From Lobulomyces angularis (lineage: Eukaryota; Chytridiomycota; Chytridiomycetes; Lobulomycetales; Lobulomycetaceae), in assembly GCA_027604685.1 (NCBI GenBank), contig JADHYX010000245.1:1-30592 (forward strand): DNA of 30,592 bases, read 5' to 3'. The position numbers and the translations under genes are program-made. The notes under the pieces were generated by a model, which made no database searches, was not told where the DNA came from, and was given only the letters and a program-made list of their open reading frames with translations. Numbering within the stretch: the first letter of the stretch is position 1; each line of letters opens with the position of its first letter. This document shows, piece by piece, positions 10,602 to 23,300 of the stretch.

Positions 10602-10915
10602 TATCACTTTTTAATTTAATTTTTGTTTAATGTAGTTCCATATATGTGTAATATATATTATTTTCAGCTATTTAAGTGTTTTGAATGGTAAACGAAATCG
10701 CAAGTTCATGACAATCATTGAAAAAAAAAAGTTCTTAACTATTCTTGTTCAAACGGTTTCTTTTAATTACTTCAAGTAAATTCTTTATTTTTACAGAAAA
10801 AGGAAATCTTTTTAAAATTTATAATGTTGATCTTAATTAAACGATGTTGTGACAAAAGCATAAAAAAGTATGATATGAATTAAGTTGTTTATTTTTTTTT
10901 TCAAATAGAAAGCTG
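10602..10915. other. Intergenic, convergent 3' ends
   Basis: AT-rich spacer between the SSB gene and the minus-strand two-helix protein gene. It probably holds both polyadenylation regions. No gene seen. Confidence 0.5.
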
Positions 10916-11821
10916 TTATCTTTTAAAGCTTTCTATTGATTTCATATTTTGAATTTCACTTTGAATAAAAACTTCATCAGATTGGTTTCTTTTTAATTCC
11001 TCTTCTTTGTTCACTATAAATGGTGTAGGTCGCTTTAGCATCTCGTACCATTCGTTGTGTTTGTTTTTCATTTCCTCATGCTAAATATATGATAAAAAAA
11101 TAAGATCTCCGTTAAGATAATAATAAAATCAAAAATCAAAAAAAAAAAAAAAAAAAATTCAGCAGACAGTGACATGTATTAGGTAAAAATATTGAGGAAT
11201 CAAGTTGAAAGCTTACAATTTAAGGTTTGATAAGGGTAAAGTTGTAGAAGGTTAAAAAAAAGAGAGATGGGATATATATAACCCCATCAGATAAAATTTA
11301 ATTTTTTTTTCTTTTTACCTTTCGCTCCATATAAAATTTGCAGAACTTAAAGTCTAAAAATTTTGTGTAAAAAGTTTTACATTTCTCAATTTAATGTAAA
11401 CTAAGTAAATTATCTCACTCCAAAACTCTCAACACTGTTAATGACTTTTTTAATTACACTGTTAAAATTAAAACATAGATTTGAAAAAGTGAATAATGAA
11501 ACCAAACCAAAAAAAGTCAGTCCGTTAATTGCATAAAAGGCAGTTTGATTAAAAAGAAAATCAACAGCTTTTAACTTTTTTTTTGTAGGTTTTTGTTTCC
11601 TTAATTGTTTATTGAAGTCTTTAGCACCTTTACGAAGTTTATAAACGGTTCCAACCAAGCAAGAAGTTGAAAGAAGAAACCCTCCTATACTTTTTTTATA
11701 ACATTAGTTTAAAACAGGTGAGTAAAAAAGAAGTTTGAAAATTTATAATTGACAAAAACTAAAATTACTTAATTAGTTTGAATTCTGAAAAATATTTTTG
11801 TGAAGAGTTATTGGAACTCAT
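10916..11821 (-). CDS. Small two-helix membrane protein, unrecognised
   Basis: Model on the minus strand: exons 11821-11769, 11689-11419, 11345-11319 and 11080-10916; 171 residues, phases close. Residues about 17-35 (INIGGFLLSTSCLVGTVY) form a first hydrophobic segment, followed by a strongly basic loop (KLRKGAKDFNKQLRKQK). A second segment (FYAINGLTFFGLVSLFTF) follows, then a soluble helical tail with EWYEML and a charged C-terminus. The hairpin topology with a basic connector recalls TMEM242/AIM11-type mitochondrial proteins, but I see no diagnostic motif, so function is open. The 27-nt third exon is chosen because it alone keeps phase with a TTAAG acceptor. The 237-nt intron before the last exon is unusually long for this window and could hide another exon. 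It is divergent from EMC10 with only 34 bases between start codons. Confidence 0.65.
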
Positions 11822-11855
11822 TTTAAATTGTTTTAGGGTTTTATGGTTAAAAATT
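11822..11855. promoter_or_regulatory. 34-nt divergent start-codon spacer
   Basis: The start codons of the minus-strand two-helix protein and of EMC10 are 34 bases apart. Both 5' leaders must be extremely short, or transcription of each starts inside the other gene. An ATG at 11843, out of frame with EMC10, opens a nine-codon frame overlapping the EMC10 start, so a longer EMC10 leader would carry an overlapping upstream ORF. Confidence 0.5.
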
Positions 11856-12665
11856 ATGATTGTAAAAATTAGTTTCATTATTGCCATACTTCTCATAAAT
11901 CTCATTGTAAGTTTTACACAGTTTTAATACATTGTTTTTCAATAAAAATAATTATAATTAGAAATCAAATGAAATTCATGTATATTCAAGTTTACTGAGC
12001 AACGACGAAGTTGCCTTACACACTCGAGCTTTAATAGAAATTAAAAATAATGAAGAGATTAGTTATAAAAATTTATTGGAAGTTAATAAAAAAACTAAGA
12101 AGCCAGTAGAACATGATCAAACACAATTTTATTATGTGACTTTTAAACAGCACAATAGAGTCTTTCACTACGCTGTTCAGATATGTCAAATTGTTCAATC
12201 TAACTATCGTGAAAATATTACTGTACATTTAAATTCTAAAGGTAATGTATCTTTATCTTCTGATTCTTTCCAACTGACTAAACTTTTTGCAGGAGAATTA
12301 CATCATATCGACTATTTTATTCCCACTAGTACTTGTTTAAATGGTATGGATTTCTAAAAAGCAGTTTTTTCTTATTGTATACATTTAGAGAAAGCTTTTA
12401 ATGAAAGTAACTTTTCCACTCCAACATTGAAATTGGTTAAGCAGTTTAAAGTATCTAGACCCAGAAGTGAGCCGCTACCAGAATTGAAAGAAGATGGCTC
12501 TACACCTGAACCTGAAAAAACATTTTTACAAAAATATTGGTATTAACGAAAAGTTGGTTAATTTTTATTTTTTATTATAGGTATTATCTGATTCCACTGG
12601 CAATAATATTGGTAACTAGTGGTGGGGATGATAAACCTGGTGTGGCAGCACCAGTAGCTAAATAA
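11856..12665 (+). CDS. EMC10: ER membrane protein complex subunit 10 (EMC10)
   Basis: Lumenal, single-span subunit of the ER membrane protein complex, which inserts tail-anchored and multi-pass proteins into the ER membrane. Exons 11856-11906, 11962-12343, 12389-12539 and 12581-12665; 222 residues, phases close. Residues 1-17 form a signal peptide (MIVKISFIIAILLINLI), encoded by an exon of its own. A beta-rich lumenal domain follows, then a proline- and charge-rich linker. The diagnostic C-terminal segment is YWYYLIPLAIILVTSGGDD, matching the conserved WYYI-P-IL-SGG end of the family. Two potential N-glycosylation sites (NIT, NVS) sit in the lumenal part. Length is close to fungal and human EMC10. 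The splice inside the YW-YY motif leaves the signature intact across exons 3 and 4. Confidence 0.9.
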
Positions 12666-13049
12666 TTTTTTTTTTTCTGCACAAGTAAAGTTTTATTGTA
12701 AGTTTATTTTTTACTTTTTAAATGTTACGATTTTTTTTTCAGTAAGGATTACGGTTATTTATTTTAATACCAATATTTTTGTAAAAATGTTTTTTTTTTT
12801 TACCAAATGTAAGAAAATTCAGTAGGTAACTTTAAAGAATATCCAAAATTAGGATTACTTTAATTGTTTAAGCTAAGCCAAAACTATATATTCATGATAA
12901 AAATTTGCCTTTTTTTAGTAAATGTGTTTTCAATGTCCTATTAATTTGTGCATAAAAGATAGCTGTTAAAAGCCATTAAAGAAAAAGAGTATTTTGTATA
13001 TTGTAAATAATACGGCTATGAAAAGGGTCACTTAGATTATTAATAATCT
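12666..13049. other. Intergenic, convergent 3' ends
   Basis: AT-rich spacer between the 3' ends of EMC10 and CYB5D1. It has long T tracts and no recognisable exon or RNA gene. Confidence 0.5.
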
Positions 13050-14210
13050 TTAAGCAACTGTTAAATCATCACTAAAAAATAGATGTATTGCAGGATACCA
13101 GTCATCTTCACTTAATCCAATTTCTTCAAAAACGTTACTTGAATCAACAACACCATTTTGTTCCAATGTCGCATTCATATCTAATAGTACACCTAATCTT
13201 TTCCACATGTATCCTTTAGCATGCGCATTTAAACTAGTGTATCTATCTTGGATTGCAGTAATTTTTTCTTCACTACAAACCTATTTTAATTATTTTTAAA
13301 TTAAAATTCAGTTAAAATTTTTTTTTTATCATTTAATTATTTTTTTACTTCAATTGTATGCTCATCTTTTGTTAAAGTATTAATTATTTTTAAAAATCTT
13401 GTTTTTTTACTTAAAGTTCCAATGCAATATGATTTTTCTAGCCACCTAAAAATGGTTTGCAGAAAACAATCAATATTATAAAAAACAATAAAATTATTAC
13501 CAAGGAGTTTGGTCTAGCTCGCTGCTGTTCCAGTCACTTCGTGGTAAAGGCGGGGGTACATGAAGAAATCTTCCTTCTGTAACAATAATAATGATATATA
13601 AATTTGTGCCGAAAATAAACAAATTGATATATTACCAGGTGTATATGGACATTCACACCCCGTTAAAGGATTTATATGAGTTTTTAACTTTATTTCAATG
13701 AAAATGGAGATTAAATTAAGAGAAAAGTAACGGGATATTGAAAAGGTATTGTTGAAAATAAAGAAAATTAAAATTAGAAGAAAATATGTTATTTTTTTCT
13801 TACGTCTCCAGTTAGAGGATTAAACCAATGGGAGATATCAGTTCCTGCGTTTCTTAAGATGGGAGTTAATAAAGGATCATCTATATGTAAAGAAGTAGAT
13901 GATTAAAATATTAATTTTGCAACTTTTTACCGTTATATTCCTGACTCAACTCAGTCAAATCATAAACATAACCTAACCAACTTAGCCAAAGGTCATCTGG
14001 TGAATTATGCAGAGCTACTTCATTTCTACTATAAAATATTTCGTTGACTTTAATATCTTTTTTTGCAACTAGCGATTTGTAGTTTCGTGCAGATGTTGAG
14101 GTAACCGCTGATGCCTTTTCTGGAAATTGCTGCAATAGTTTTGAGTTTTCTGAAATGCATGATTTATTAGATTCCGCAGTGTGTACTTCTCTGTCATCAT
14201 TTGGTGGCAT
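13050..14210 (-). CDS. CYB5D1: Cytochrome b5 domain-containing protein 1 (CYB5D1)
   Basis: Homolog of CYB5D1, an axonemal protein linked to radial spokes and redox control of ciliary beating. Exons on the minus strand: 14210-13931, 13880-13804, 13687-13636, 13576-13501, 13445-13349 and 13280-13050; 270 residues, phases close. Matches to the family are collinear: EVALHNSPDDLWLSWLG-x-VYDLT (b5 strand region), TDISHWFNPLTGD with candidate haem ligand His111, THINPLTGCECPYTP, GRFLHVPPPLPRSDW, PWWLEKSY, a ubiquitin-like second half (FLKIINTLTKDEHTIEV) and the end FFSDDLTVA. The usual cytochrome b5 HPGG ligand motif is absent, as in other members. A 50-residue Ser/Lys-rich N-terminal extension is extra. 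Since this family tracks motile flagella, it implies a flagellated stage. Confidence 0.95.
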
Positions 14211-14500
14211 TTGTTAATAATTTCTATTGCAGAAACTAAATTTTTAAAATTTTTATTTTTTTAATTTTTTTTTGTCCAATCACACAAAATTGAAGTAGGG
14301 CTGTTTATCTTAGTGCTATTAATTAAAACTAAATAATTAAGTAACTGCCATATGTCTGGAATAATAATAAAAAAAAAGATAGTACTTTAGCACATAAAAT
14401 ATAGATTTCAATAATAAATTATTTCACACTAAACTATAAAATAAATAATTTTAATTAAGAATTTGAATAAATTAAAAAAAAAAAATTTTCATATATATTT

Positions 14501-15154
14501 TTAAAGGTCGGATTTCGGATACTGAAATTCTTCATGGTATTTTCTTCGTGATTCAGCTTCTTCTTCTTTTAACTTCATCCTTAAATTTCTGCTTTTTAAC
14601 CTTGTAAAAATACAAACCTTACAAAACAGTAAGGTTATTATTACAAAAAATACTATTCCAACGATTAAAAAGTTATAATTAAAAAATTTTTTGAAACTAT
14701 ATTGTGAGTCAGTAATCTTTTGTTTTTCTACTGTGCTATTGGTATTTATGTTGGTGGTATTAGCAGTACTAGAAACTGTTGGAATTGATGCTGGAGGTAT
14801 TGAAGAATTTACACGCTCCAGTCGTAAACGGCTGTTGGATGCTACATCACTCACCGAATCTGCAGTTGGAAACTGGGTTATAGGTCTTCTAGTTGAAATA
14901 GGAGTTGAAGTTGGTAACTCCTTGATGATACGGGAGATATTTCTTGTTGCAGGACTGGTAGTGCGAAGACTTTGCGGGTTGTTTCGATTATTTGGTAGAC
15001 GAACTAAAGAATTTCCCAGCGGTTTAACTACTACTTTCTTAGGATTATTCGATACTGGTCTATTTAAGATCTGCAGCTCGTTTAGAATAATTCTTGAAGC
15101 ACTAATGTAGTTAAAAAGAATTAGCAGTAATATGCAGTTTATCTTTAATATCAT
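14501..15154 (-). CDS. Mucin-like type I membrane protein, unrecognised
   Basis: Intronless, 217 residues. Residues 1-19 form a signal peptide (MILKINCILLLILFNYISAS). The extracellular part (to about 155) is rich in Ser, Thr, Pro, Asn and Arg, with several Asn-x-Ser/Thr sequons near its end (NTTNINTNST) and repeated TSP/TST/TRRP stretches, so it is probably heavily O-glycosylated. A single membrane helix follows (about 163-185, NFLIVGIVFFVIITLLFC), then a cytoplasmic tail starting with stop-transfer residues RLKSRNLRMKLKEEE and ending YHEEFQYPKSDL; the YHEEF and EFQY segments could be endocytic or kinase sites. This layout suits a cell-surface sensor, adhesin or sorting receptor (inference). 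No family is recognised. Lack of introns is unusual among its neighbours, though one exon suffices for the whole design. Confidence 0.75.
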   Translation of the reverse strand: MILKINCILLLILFNYISASRIILNELQILNRPVSNNPKKVVVKPLGNSLVRLPNNRNNPQSLRTTSPATRNISRIIKELPTSTPISTRRPITQFPTADSVSDVASNSRLRLERVNSSIPPASIPTVSSTANTTNINTNSTVEKQKITDSQYSFKKFFNYNFLIVGIVFFVIITLLFCKVCIFTRLKSRNLRMKLKEEEAESRRKYHEEFQYPKSDL

Positions 15155-15946
15155 AGATAAAAAAAAAATATATAGTTTTTAATGTTTTGTAATATTAAAA
15201 ATATTACTTTTCTTCTTCCTTTTATTTTTTCACGTTTCCTTGTAATTTTGAGCTGAATTTTGTGGGTGAGATTTTTTTTTTTGGAAAGGGTTGAAACATC
15301 GCGTAAAAGGGTTAAAGATGATTTGAAGAGGGTTGAAGTATTATGCAAAAGAACTGCTCAAATAAAATTAAAAGGCAGATATTGTCTATATGTGAATACA
15401 ACCTTTGAAAGTTGTACCCCTTCGAAGGTTCCAACCGCTACTTTTTTCAAAACATCCTAAAATTTGTTACTTTATTTGGTGTATTGAAATAAAACTCAGT
15501 CGTAAATAAAATAAACTGAGATATAATTTTAACATGGTTCTTCTTAAAAAAGTAAAATGCATGTTTTGTGTTTCAGGGATCAGTCATAAAAAAGAAACTC
15601 ACCAAATTAAATTAGAAAATCATAGTGTGATTTGGAAATTATCTGCTCTAAGTTAACTGCAAGATGCAAGTAGAAAATGTTTTATGTATGGTGTGCTGAA
15701 ATAAATGGAGAAAAACCAACTGTATAAAACTCAACCGCTCAACATTTTCCTTATACGCAAGAGTACAGAGGATGTACAATCAGAGGATGCAGAGAATGTA
15801 CACCCATTTCCTTTTAAGTTTATTTTGAGCCATTTTATCTTTCAAATAAACTGGATTTTGCAAAGTGCTTAACTTAATTTTTTTTTTTTTTTTTTTTTGT
15901 TTCCACTATTTACATTTTTCTTTTTTAAACTTGTTTAAAATATTTT
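15155..15946. other. Long intergenic region
   Basis: The stretch holds no supported gene. Open frames at 15151-15348 (minus) and 15260-15460 (plus) overlap each other antisense and have no domain. There is a short triple repeat at 15766-15798 and a 19-base T run around 15880. Composition at 15660-15830 is less A/T-skewed than typical spacers here. It must contain the promoters of the membrane-protein gene and NMD3. Confidence 0.4.
15766..15798. repeat. Three imperfect CAGAGRATG copies
   Basis: CAGAGGATG occurs at 15766-15774 and 15781-15789, and CAGAGAATG at 15790-15798. The first and last copies are followed by TACA. It is a small decayed tandem duplication upstream of NMD3, with no evident function. 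Confidence 0.5.
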
Positions 15947-17744
15947 ATGGAAATGCAGACAGATTACGTAGAATTCAATCCTGAAAAAAGTGTACAAAGG
16001 ATGTATGTTTTAATTTCTTAGGTATTTTATGATTTACTATTAAACAAAACAGTTTATGTGCACAATGTGCAGCAGTTATCACACCAAATGCTGCAAATTT
16101 GTGTGTGGATTGTATACGAAATGATGTCGATATCACTGAAGGAATTCCGAAGCAAGCTACGGTTCATTTTTGTAAAGATTGTGAACGGTATTTACAACCT
16201 CCTAACATTTGGGTTATTGCGCATCCAGAGTCCAAGGAACTGTTAAGTCTTTGTTTGAAGAAGCTTAAAGGATTAAATAAAGTTAGGTTGGTGGATGCTG
16301 GATTTATATGGACAGAACCTCATTCTAGAAGAATTAAAGTTAAGTTAACAATTCAGAAAGAGGTAAAAAAGAACTTTTTTATAATTTCTATCTAATACCA
16401 TAATTAAATTATTACAGGTTTACTCGTCGGCAATTTTACAACAAGTTTTCATCGTTGAATATGTTGTATCCACACAGCAGTGTGATGAATGTATGCGGGT
16501 TGCTGCTCAATTAACTTGGAAAGCCTCTGTTCAAGTGCGACAGAAAGTTTCCCACAAAAGAACTTTTTTTTGGTTGGAACAACTGATTTTAAAGCACAAC
16601 GCTCACAAAGATACAACTAACATAAAAGAAGCAAAGGATGGAATTGATTTTTACTATGTAAATAGAAGTCACGCAATAAAAATGTTGGATTATTTACAAA
16701 GTGTTGTACCATTAAAATTAAAAACTTCAGAACAATTGATATCTACTGATGTACATACAAGTACCAGCAATTATAAATTTACCTTCAGTGCGGAAATTGT
16801 ACCAATTTGTAAAGATGATTTAGTTTGTTTACCAACCAAATTAGCTAGACAATTGGGTGATATTAGCCCTATAGTTGTATGCTACCGTGTTGGAAATACC
16901 GTTTCATTAATTGATCCTTTTTCGCTTAAATGTACGTGATTTGTATTTTTTTTATTTGAATTTTATACACTTCATTATGCTTTAATTTATAGCCGCTGAA
17001 ATGAGGGGTACAACATATTGGGAAAATCCATTTAATTCTCTATGCGAAGCCAAAGATTTAGTGGAATTTTATATAATAGATGTTCAGTATGAAAATAAAA
17101 GACAAGGGAAATATACCTTAGCCACTGTTGAAGTTGCACTTTCACAGGATTTAAGCAAAACTTATTATACTAGAACCCATCTAGGAGGTTTGTTCAATCC
17201 TGGCGATCATGCAATGGGATATTTCTTGGTTAATGCTAATTTTAATAATGATAATTGGGATGAGTACATAAATAGACTAAGAAGTTCAGGTCATAGGCAG
17301 TTACATTTAGGAGGTGGATTGCCTGACTTGATTTTAGTAAAAAAAAGTTATCCTAATGCAAGAAAAAGAAACAAGGGAAGAAACTGGAGATTGAAGAATT
17401 TAGCAAAAGAGGATGAAGATCAAGAATTGCGAGGTGGAAAGAGACAAGATAAAATTAAACAAGAAATGGATTATGAAATTTTCTTGCGAGATTTGGAAGA
17501 AGACTCAGAATTGCGAGGAATGGTTAATTTGTTTAAGGATCCTAGAAAAGACGCCGATCATGGTAATGCTGAAATTGTAGAGACTAATGAAGTTAATATG
17601 ATTTCTGGAGACGAAGACGAGGTTGAACCTGAAGAAGACTTTCCACAAATTAATGTTGATGAGTTGTTGGATGATATGGATGCCTTAGCATTGGAGGATA
17701 AAGATGGAGAAGGAGATGTGATGATGGGTGATGAGTCTGATTAA
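15947..17744 (+). CDS. NMD3: 60S ribosomal export adaptor NMD3
   Basis: Adaptor that binds the nascent 60S subunit and recruits CRM1/exportin for nuclear export; released in the cytoplasm by LSG1. Exons 15947-16002, 16053-16362, 16418-16931 and 16993-17744; 543 residues (yeast 518), phases close. The four zinc-binding CxxC motifs of the treble-clef domain are present: CAQC (21-24), CVDC (36-39), CKDC (59-62) and CDEC (144-147). DITEGIPKQATVHFCKDC and ERYLQPP-x-W are family signatures, followed by the eIF5A-like and SH3-like domains (DPFSLKSAEMRGTTYWENPF). The tail after about residue 440 is highly charged, with LEDMDALALE-type acidic segments near the end that fit the leucine-rich nuclear export signal region. 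A second in-frame ATG lies two codons after the first; the upstream one is chosen. Confidence 0.96.
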
Positions 17745-18264
17745 TATTTTTTTTTTATTCCTTAAGAATTTTAATTTAATTTAAACATTTGCAAGTTAGA
17801 TTTATAATTATTTATATATATGAGATTTACTGTTTTAAATTAAACTGTCATTTAATTGAAAAATTGCATAATAAAATAACAGAAAAAATAAAGGAATAAA
17901 AAAAAATAAAATTAAAAAAAATGGCCATCCAACATGGTTGTGGAATCTAGATGATGTTGCTACTTTGTACCAGAGGTTATAATTTGATCCGTCCAATTCA
18001 ACAGATTTCCCTAACTAGTTTTTCGAGGTTTTGGCTAGTCATAACCAATTATTGCTGACATCTTATCTTTGTAACCTCTTTAAATTGTTATTATTTTTGT
18101 CAGCTGTTAAAATTTCTTTTTAAAAACATTTGGTGGGTTGCAGCTTATTATCAAACGGAGTAAATTTTTTTTGGTTCTTTTTATTTTTATTATTCATACT
18201 GTAAATATAAAAAATTTCATTTATAAATTGAAATTAAAACATCTGTAATATATAAAATTTTATA
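17745..18264. other. Intergenic with a structured, G+C-richer block
   Basis: The first 180 bases are AT-rich 3' flank of NMD3. From about 17921 to 18085 the base composition is visibly less A/T-rich, with no useful open frame in either strand; see the separate candidate RNA entry. The remaining bases lead into the next gene. Confidence 0.4.
17921..18085. ncRNA. Possible structured non-coding RNA or conserved regulatory block
   Basis: Weak candidate. AGAGGTTA at 17972-17979 is perfectly complementary to TAACCTCT at 18072-18079. Inside lies a hairpin pair ACTAG (18014-18018) with CTAGT (18035-18039). GGTTAT and ATAACC could also pair. I match it to no snRNA, SRP RNA or tRNA. It could equally be leader sequence of the next gene. 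The strand is undetermined. Confidence 0.2.
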
Positions 18265-20046
<1,782 letters not shown>

Positions 20047-20375
20047 GATATTTTTAATTGTGCTAAATGATATTATTGAGTAAATAGATTTCTTAAGAAC
20101 GACAAATTCACTTCTTTGTATTTTTAATTGGCTTTTATGTGTAGTGATATGAATAAATTTTTAAAAATAAAATTAAAAATTAAAAAAAAAAAAAAGTATT
20201 TTAAATTTTTAAATTTTAAAAAAAAAAACTATTTACAAGAATTATTACACAGTTAAATCAAGTATTAAAGTTAAGGCTGTGATATCGAAGCGTAATATTT
20301 AAAAGTTTTATTTGAGTAAATTATAATCATACTTTTAGTTTTGACAATAATCTTCGGAAATAAATACTAAATTTT
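20047..20375. other. Intergenic, nothing recognised
   Basis: AT-rich spacer between two plus-strand genes, with several A and T runs near 20160-20230. It should hold the polyadenylation region of the monooxygenase gene and the promoter of YEATS2. Confidence 0.5.
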
Positions 20376-23300
20376 ATGTCGTTTGCTGCAGATGATATTC
20401 GAGAAAAGGTCATAAAAATAATTAATGAACAATTTGATTATGAGATTTTGATTAAGAATCAAGAAATATCCCAAATTAAAACAGGTTCGTTTATTAATTG
20501 ACTCAAGTTAATTTGTGCACTTAATTTTTTTTTCTTATAATTTTTTTCAAAAAACATATTCAGAATTAAAAAAAGCAGAACATTTAATTAATATTATTAA
20601 TGAAAATTTAATTCCTCGCATTATTTCAACTACTAGATCAGGAAAAATATTATCGGCAACACCATTATCTGCAACTCAAAAAAAGCAGAATACATCTAAT
20701 GATAATAGCAATACTTTAATTGTTAATTTAGATAACAATTTTTTAAAAATTGTTTGTCCTGGATGTCAAAGAACTAATTTTTCAAATATGCAAGGTTTTT
20801 ATTAAATTTAATTTTTTTTTATTTTAATAAATTTGTACTTAGGATTTATAAATCATTCAAGAATTTCCTGTGGTGGAGAGTTTTCCAGTCATTTTGAAGC
20901 TTCAAAAATATGTGGACATCCAATAGTATACAATTTTTTTTTTTTGTGATTTCTGGTTTCTAAGTATATAATTTTGCCTATAGGATGAAAACGAAGTACC
21001 GGAAAATCACCCTGCCAGAAAATTCATATCTTATAGTATCGTCACTCCAAAAGAAGTACCTCAAACAACCGTAAAAAGGGTATCTCTAAGTGCAAGTTAA
21101 TTTAATTTCTAATTATTGTGTTAGGGAAAAATTAATGTTTTTGAGGAAGAAGTTGATCTGGAGACCAGCAAAAGAGTTGTAAACGATTTTGGAAAAATGG
21201 ATGTTAATAAAAAGCAAACTACCGAGAAAATTAACTTAAACAAGTCGAAACCATTTGTTTCATCAAATTTAAGAAGAGAATCGACACCTGCCACAATAGA
21301 TGACGAGGACGATGAAAGTGAATCGTCTAAGAATCAAAATTTTGGAGGAAAAGGGTTCGGCACAAGGTTTCTACCTACAGCTAAAAGCAGTATTGTTGAG
21401 GTGGATGCAATTAATGGTGAAGAAAAATTAGACAATGGAGATGACACATTAGATTTGGATAATGAAGATATTGAAGGTGGTGATCAAAGCCATGAAGAAG
21501 GTGAAGAAGAACCAGCTAAGAATTCAACTTCTGTCAAGGAAAGTCATCAAAATGAAAATGATTTAGATAACTTTTCGAAAACCTCCAGCTCAGAACCAAA
21601 ATATTATACTCCAGAATCAAGTTCGAGATTTTACATTCAAAGAAAAGTACTAGTGGGAAATGTTTGTCAGTCACTCTCGGAAGTTGACTCCAATTCGAAT
21701 AAGAAGCACAAGTGGATGATATATTTAAGAGGACCTAATATGGTTTAATAATATTATTAAAATTAGAACTTCTTAAAAAAATTATTTTTTTAGGACCCTG
21801 ATGTTTCAACTTTTGTGAAAAAAGTGAGATTTTTTCTTCATCCTTCTTACAAACCTTATGATGTTGTTGATGTTACTACACCTCCATTTCATCTGTAAGT
21901 TCATTTTTACTTGTTTAATTTTTAAATAAATTGTTTTGTCTCCATAATAAATTGAAAAGAACCAGGTCTGGTTGGGGAGAATTTCCTATTCGCTTGCAAG
22001 TTCATTTTGTAGACAGTCGCAATAAGCCAGTGAATCTTATCCATATATTAAAAGTATTTTGCAATTTCATTTTTTTATTTAATTATAAAAATTAGTTAGA
22101 TAAATTTTTTAGTGGAAAGCAAGTATTAGGATTAGAACAAATTTTTGATTTGGAATTAGATAAGAATACCGCATTTGGCCCAGTTATACCAGAAAGAAAG
22201 AACAATACTGAAAAAAAGAAAAAGAAAAAAGCTGTGATAGCTGAAAAAGATGCCAAGGAAATGATTGTAAATGATAAAGAGAGTATAGCGAAGGAAAATT
22301 CTCAGATAGAAACTGAAATTAAACTTGTTAAACGTGATACTCGTCAAACTATGCCGTCTGAGGCAGATTCCGAACCACTGTTTTTTAACAGAACCGTAAA
22401 AACCGCTCAACTAGTAATTGACTTGAACAAAAACGCTGTTCAACCATTAATTAAGAAAAATGAAGAAGTACTTGACGGTGCAAAATTAACCAATATTGAA
22501 GAAGTTAAAGATTTAAATGGTGCAGCGCCTCAACAAAAAGATATTACCACCGCATCGAATGAGATGGCTGACCCTGTATTACAGTGGCAGAGTAACACCA
22601 TAAATTCTAATAACAAGATCAATATGGATCTCGGAAAATTTGAGGACCGATTGGTAAATCCTGGGTCTGCTATAGAAGAAAATAATTGTAAACCACCATT
22701 TTGTGAAAATTTACCAATGATATTTTTTCCTCCCCCTAAAAATAAACTGGAAATAAGAGTGAAAAGTGCAGGGACTATCGGTGATACATCTGCAAATATA
22801 CCACCTATACTTTTACCCGGTTTAAGTAATGGCAACCATACCACAAAACAAAAAAAATCAAAGAATGAAAAAAAAATTAATAAAGCGATAGTATACCCAG
22901 CAAATCATTCATTTTCAACTTTATCACCTGCTACTACAAACTATACTAATACAGTGGCATTGGAAACTGCCTATAACATTAGTGATAAGAATAGCATCAA
23001 AATTCCAAAGATTGAGGTTAAATTAAATTTACTGCCAGATCTTAGCAATTTTACAGAGAAAGATAAAGTGGATATTATTAAAATTTTTGAATTAATCAAT
23101 AATTCTATTTTGATGTTTCCTTTGCTAAGAACAGGTAATATTATTTTTATCAGTTCACCATTTTCTAAATGCTGTTTAAATATTCTTAATTTAATAAATA
23201 TGTAGATCGCAGAGTAGTTAACATTACGCCTTATACCCTATGTCCCTCACAATCAGAGTGGACTAAATGGTCGCATGGAAAGAAAGCTGCCCATGAAGTA

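Noticed and set aside
14691..15110. 139-codon plus-strand frame antisense to the mucin-like gene
   Set aside because: It mirrors the minus-strand frame, which has a clear signal peptide and membrane helix; the plus frame has no coherent features.
15151..15460. Overlapping open frames on both strands in the 15.2-15.5 kb spacer
   Set aside because: Short, mutually antisense, low complexity, and no recognisable motif.
22156..22844. Minus-strand frames inside the YEATS2 linker exon
   Set aside because: Shadows of the Lys/Asn-rich coding strand; the plus frame is required by exon phase on both sides.
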